Source of the DNA: Lactobacillales bacterium
GTDB taxonomy: Bacteria > Bacillota > Bacilli > Lactobacillales > Streptococcaceae
DNA: 8,570 bases
Direction: 5' to 3'
Assembly (NCBI GenBank): GCA_031257815.1
Contig: JAIRNX010000075.1
Span: forward strand, 1-8,570
Shown: positions 6,901 through 8,570 of the stretch, in pieces
Numbering within the stretch: position 1 is the stretch's first letter
Layout of the letters: each line of letters begins with the position of its first letter
Made by a program: the position numbers and the translations under genes
Notes under the pieces: model-generated
What the model saw: the letters and a program-made list of their open reading frames with translations, nothing else
The model's database searches: none
Told to the model about the DNA's origin: nothing

Positions 6901-7527
6901 TTGGATCATGTCATTGCTAACGGTGAAGATGTCAATATCTTGGTGATGGACAATGAAGTGTATTCCAATACTGGCGGACAAAAATCCAAAGCAACACCGG
7001 CCGCGGCTATTACTAAATTTGCCTCTGGTGGAAAATATCAAGCTAAAAAAGATTTAGGAATGCTTGCTATTACTTATGGCAATGTTTACGTTGCGCAAAT
7101 TGCTAGTGGTGCTAATGCTGCGCAAACACTAAAAGCATTTCAAGAAGCGGAAAAATTCTCCGGCCCATCGCTAATTATTGGTTATACGCCATGTATTACG
7201 CATGGTTTAAAAGGCGGCATGAGCGGCGCCTTAGATGAAGCAAAAGAAGCTGTTTCATCTGGATATTGGTCTTTGTATCGCTATCATCCTAAGAAAGCAG
7301 AGGCTGGAAAAAATCCGATGACGCTTGATTTTAAAAAGCCTGATTTTGCGCAGATGGAAGATTTCATGCATAGGCAAGTTCGTTTTTCTTCTTTAGCGGC
7401 GCATTATCCAGAAAAAGCCAAAGAGCTGTTCCAAAAATTAACTAACGATGCAAAGCGCAAGTTTACTAGCTATGCTAAACTTTCAGGAGATTTTGAAAAA
7501 ATCAAAGATAAGGTACTTGGTGAATAA
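3967..7527 (+). CDS. nifJ: Pyruvate:ferredoxin (flavodoxin) oxidoreductase, full length
   Basis: This enzyme oxidises pyruvate and CoA to acetyl-CoA and CO2 and passes two electrons to ferredoxin or flavodoxin. It is a cytoplasmic, oxygen-sensitive, anaerobic enzyme. The 1186 residues match the usual single-chain length of about 1170-1200. Domains in order: N-terminal pyruvate-binding domain with YPITPSST (25-32); the transketolase C-like domain with VVIAMGSVTQT (about 269-279); the gamma-type domain with KFWGIGSDGTVGANKSSIK; a linker with KRGIATHVPKW; and a two-cluster ferredoxin domain (Cys694, 697, 700, 704 and Cys748, 751, 754, 758). Last comes the thiamine diphosphate domain, with GGDGWAYDIGYGG (966-978) and DNEVYSNTGGQ (995-1005). 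The proximal 4Fe-4S ligands Cys814, Cys817, Cys842 and Cys1076 are all present, so the gene looks functional. The start is ATG 3967 after AAGGAG; ATG 3973 is a less likely alternative. No ferredoxin or flavodoxin gene is nearby. Confidence 0.97.
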   Translation: MLMTIDGNTAAAYIAYAFSEIACIYPITPSSTMAEIVDEYSAHNKKNLFDQVVEVVELQSEAGAAGSLHGALKAGAFASTFTASQGLLLMIPNMYKIAGELLPTVFHVAARALTTNALNIFGDHSDVMATRQTGFAMLAESSVQEVMDLSAVAHLATITSSVPFLNFFDGFRTSHEIQKIEAIAYEDLKQLVDQEAIDRFRARQMSPNHPNVSGTNQNTDLYFQQREVVNQSYEKVFDIVREYMEEINKLRGTNYDLVNYYGDPKATEVVIAMGSVTQTIKQTVDYLKPKGSKVGFINIRLYRPFPKAALLAALPKTVEKIAVLDRTKEPGSIGEPLLLDVQSAFYGKENAPYIIGGRYGIGSKDVQPKSIFAVFEELKKPILKQKERFTLGIIDDLSYTNLEEKDVIDLTPADAVQAKFWGIGSDGTVGANKSSIKIIGENTKKYCQAYFDYDSKKSGGRTTSHLRFGNTPIHSAYLIESCDYVACSVASYVKRYDLLEGLKKRGIFVLNTVWTDEELEQKLPENFKRIIAENEIQFYTIDANKLAREVGLDHRTNTILQTVFFKLTEILPIEEAIQKMKEAAHKAYAKKSQAIVEKNWAAIDQALENLHKVDVPAAWLQVQQKDSSLLSKKAKENSYLREIFEPVTRLKGDSITTKTLFTLNMTDGAIPAGTTKYEKRGIATHVPKWLSEKCLMCNECSFVCPHAALRPFLAAEEEMLKAPDTFLTQEFRGAKGLSYRIQVDVEDCTGCKLCIKACPAKEKALEFEPYETQKEQIQNWDFALNLKEKANPIKHLSVLSSQFNQPLLEFSGACAGCGETPYVKLLTQLFGDRMMIANATGCSSIWGASSPATPYTINAKGNGPAWSNSLLEDNAEFGFGMALAKKKKRQEAYQKAKKLLDNRDLPESVQNALKQWLEHFADSDQTREFAEKLEVELAKITTQNSLASELYKMKDHFVKTSQWIIGGDGWAYDIGYGGLDHVIANGEDVNILVMDNEVYSNTGGQKSKATPAAAITKFASGGKYQAKKDLGMLAITYGNVYVAQIASGANAAQTLKAFQEAEKFSGPSLIIGYTPCITHGLKGGMSGALDEAKEAVSSGYWSLYRYHPKKAEAGKNPMTLDFKKPDFAQMEDFMHRQVRFSSLAAHYPEKAKELFQKLTNDAKRKFTSYAKLSGDFEKIKDKVLGE

Positions 7528-7544
7528 TATTGGAGATGATGTAA

Positions 7545-8291
7545 ATGAAATTAACCATTTTAGGCTGTTTAGGTGGCTACCCTTATCAGGATCAGGGGAC
7601 AACTGCCTTTTTACTGCAAGCCAAAGGCTATAATTTGCTGATTGATTGCGGAAGTCGCGCAGTAACAGAGCTTGAGCATCATTTAAGTCCGCTTTGCCTT
7701 GATGCGGTGATTTTAACGCATTATCATCACGATCATATTGCTGATCTGGGTGTGTTGCAGCAATACCTGCAGCTTTGGTCAAAGGATGATCCAGATTGGG
7801 ACGGACAAATCTTAAAAATTTGGGGACATACGGAGGATGAATTTCATTTTAATAGCTTAACGATGCCTAATGTTTCGATTGGAAAATCTTATAAAAAAGA
7901 TGATTTAAAAAAAATTGGGCCTTGGGATGTAACGTTTATGCGTACAAGGCACCCTGTTTTAACTTTTGCTTTGCACCTGCTTGAGCGAGATACAGGAAAA
8001 GTTTTGGTTTTTACAGGAGATTCTGGTTATTTAGATGATTTTTGTGAATTTGCTAAAAATGCAGATGTTTTACTAGCTGATACTTACTTTTTTACTGAGA
8101 CAAAACATGCACCAACCCATCTTACTGCCAAAGAGGCTGGAAAGATCGCTGCCAAAGCTCGTGTCAAAAAGCTGATCTTAACTCATTTGCCGCAGCATGG
8201 AGATCTTGAACGGTTAAAAAAAGAAGCTAAAGAAGCTATGTGCAAAGAAGAAGCTCTACTGGCCAAACCACATATGATCGTGGAAATTTAG
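7545..8291 (+). CDS. MBL-fold metallo-hydrolase, YhfI/RNase Z-like
   Basis: This 248-residue protein has the metallo-beta-lactamase fold and would be a cytoplasmic two-metal hydrolase. It resembles the YhfI branch near RNase Z (ribonuclease or phosphodiesterase type). The opening MKLTILGCLGGYP and TTAFLL are typical. The metal site is complete: THYHHDH (58-64) gives His59, His61, Asp63 and His64, followed by His136 (RHPV), Asp159 in TGDSGYL and His214 in LTHLPQH. His192 in THLT is also conserved in this branch. The long flexible arm of tRNase Z is absent, so it should not be called RNase Z proper, and its substrate is unknown. ATG 7545 follows GGAG (7532-7535) by nine bases. The gene starts 17 bp after the nifJ stop with no terminator between, so the two are probably cotranscribed; a functional link to pyruvate oxidation is not evident. 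Confidence 0.9.
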   Translation: MKLTILGCLGGYPYQDQGTTAFLLQAKGYNLLIDCGSRAVTELEHHLSPLCLDAVILTHYHHDHIADLGVLQQYLQLWSKDDPDWDGQILKIWGHTEDEFHFNSLTMPNVSIGKSYKKDDLKKIGPWDVTFMRTRHPVLTFALHLLERDTGKVLVFTGDSGYLDDFCEFAKNADVLLADTYFFTETKHAPTHLTAKEAGKIAAKARVKKLILTHLPQHGDLERLKKEAKEAMCKEEALLAKPHMIVEI

Positions 8292-8312
8292 ATAAGAGCA
8301 TGCTTATTATCT
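8290..8312 (+). terminator. Weak hairpin after the MBL-fold gene (possible damaged terminator)
   Basis: AGATAA (8290-8295) pairs with TTATCT (8307-8312) around a loop with a little extra pairing. No T tract follows: only TTA and then the mobile-element end at 8315. If this was a terminator, its T-rich tail may have been displaced by the insertion. On present sequence it is only a marginal terminator. Confidence 0.3.
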
Positions 8313-8314
8313 TA

Positions 8315-8331
8315 GAACCTGTTAACGATCT
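8315..8331 (+). mobile_element. Terminal inverted repeat of a second related element (other end beyond the window)
   Basis: GAACCTGTTAACGATCT is identical to the first 17 of 18 bases of the terminal repeat of the MITE at 2285. It is preceded by TTA, again a TNA trinucleotide like the TAA beside the first element. The following bases (CTAGTAAAT) also resemble the reversed right end of that MITE (CTAGTGAAAT). No matching inverted end occurs in 8332-8570, so the element must be longer than 255 bp, truncated, or a solo end. No transposase frame is visible. The interior is very AT-rich and carries CAGCAAAA (8348-8355) and its complement TTTTGCTG (8422-8429). Confidence 0.6.
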
Positions 8332-8463
8332 TACTAGTAAATAACATCAGCAAAATAGGCAAAAAAAATTCAATTTTTTATCATTTGCGTATTTTTTATA
8401 ATTTTTTTTTACTTGAAACATTTTTGCTGTTTAAAATGTGCAAATATCTTCTCTATTTTGTTA

Positions 8464-8492
8464 TTGACAGAAAATGCAGATTAAGGTAGGAT
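8464..8492 (+). promoter_or_regulatory. Near-consensus sigma-A promoter reading out of the right edge
   Basis: TTGACA (8464-8469, perfect -35) and TAGGAT (8487-8492, four of six of the -10 consensus) are separated by exactly 17 nt. Transcription would begin near 8499. The remaining 70 bases hold no convincing gene: an ATG at 8497 gives only 17 codons without a ribosome binding site. An ATG at 8552 (MLSKIR, running off the edge) could begin the next gene, but AAGGGA (8527-8532) is too far upstream to serve it well. Confidence 0.6.
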
Positions 8493-8570
8493 GCTGATGA
8501 AAGTAAGTGCTTTTTCTAAGATGAATAAGGGAATTTATAATAAAAAATAATATGTTGTCTAAAATAAGAA

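Noticed and set aside
5155..7041. Four minus-strand frames of 77-97 codons inside nifJ
   Set aside because: All lie opposite the strongly conserved nifJ sequence, lack ribosome binding sites and show no recognisable protein features.
7448..7782. Plus-strand (61-codon) and minus-strand (99-codon) frames over the nifJ-MBL junction
   Set aside because: They overlap two well-supported genes and have no start signals or domain-like sequence.
8397..8402. Perfect TATAAT as a further promoter
   Set aside because: It lies in a T-rich stretch with no -35 match at 16-18 nt and no TG extension; chance is likely in this AT-rich DNA.
8497..8550. 17-codon frame downstream of the right-edge promoter as a leader peptide
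   Set aside because: It would start at the predicted transcription start with no ribosome binding site, and the composition is uninformative.

Overview
The window looks like chromosome of an AT-rich, low-GC Gram-positive bacterium, most likely Lactobacillales close to the Enterococcaceae. The evidence is strong Shine-Dalgarno sites (AGGAGG, AAGGAG, AGAGGTGG), the Firmicute-type proteins (RlmB, YloU/Asp23, a VanY-type carboxypeptidase, a YhfI-like metallo-beta-lactamase-fold protein) and the base composition. The genus is inference; no rRNA or other species marker is present.

Layout. Positions 3-380 hold the 3' half of rlmB (23S rRNA 2'-O-methyltransferase), which runs in from the left edge. 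An AT-rich hairpin and a good promoter follow, then yloU (455-817), a small Asp23/Gls24-family protein. Positions 818-984 contain no intact gene but look like a decayed gene start. On the minus strand, read from 3784 down to 985, lies what looks like one operon: a roughly 446-residue gene of unknown function now broken by an in-frame TAA, a 166-residue protein of unknown function, and a membrane-anchored VanY-type D,D-carboxypeptidase. A 160-bp MITE-like element with perfect 18-bp terminal inverted repeats and a 3-bp TAA target duplication sits between the first and second genes, exactly at the stop codon of the first.

Positions 3785-3966 are a divergent control region. It has two extended -10 promoters sharing TGTTAGAAT, one per direction, each beside its own inverted repeat. 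It drives the minus-strand operon to the left and nifJ (3967-7527) to the right. nifJ is a full-length, apparently intact pyruvate:ferredoxin/flavodoxin oxidoreductase with all expected cluster cysteines. It is followed 17 bp later by a YhfI/RNase Z-like metal hydrolase (7545-8291), probably in the same transcript. After this come a weak hairpin, a second copy of the MITE/IS terminal sequence (8315-8331) whose partner end is outside the window, and a near-consensus promoter (TTGACA-N17-TAGGAT) reading out of the right edge.

How it works together. NifJ would oxidise pyruvate to acetyl-CoA and CO2 anaerobically, reducing ferredoxin or flavodoxin. The left half mixes ribosome maturation and cell-envelope functions. 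The dominant theme is small-scale genome decay and mobile-element activity around ordinary metabolic and envelope genes. I see no CRISPR array, phage module, toxin-antitoxin pair, tRNA or rRNA, and no convincing new defence or biosynthetic system.
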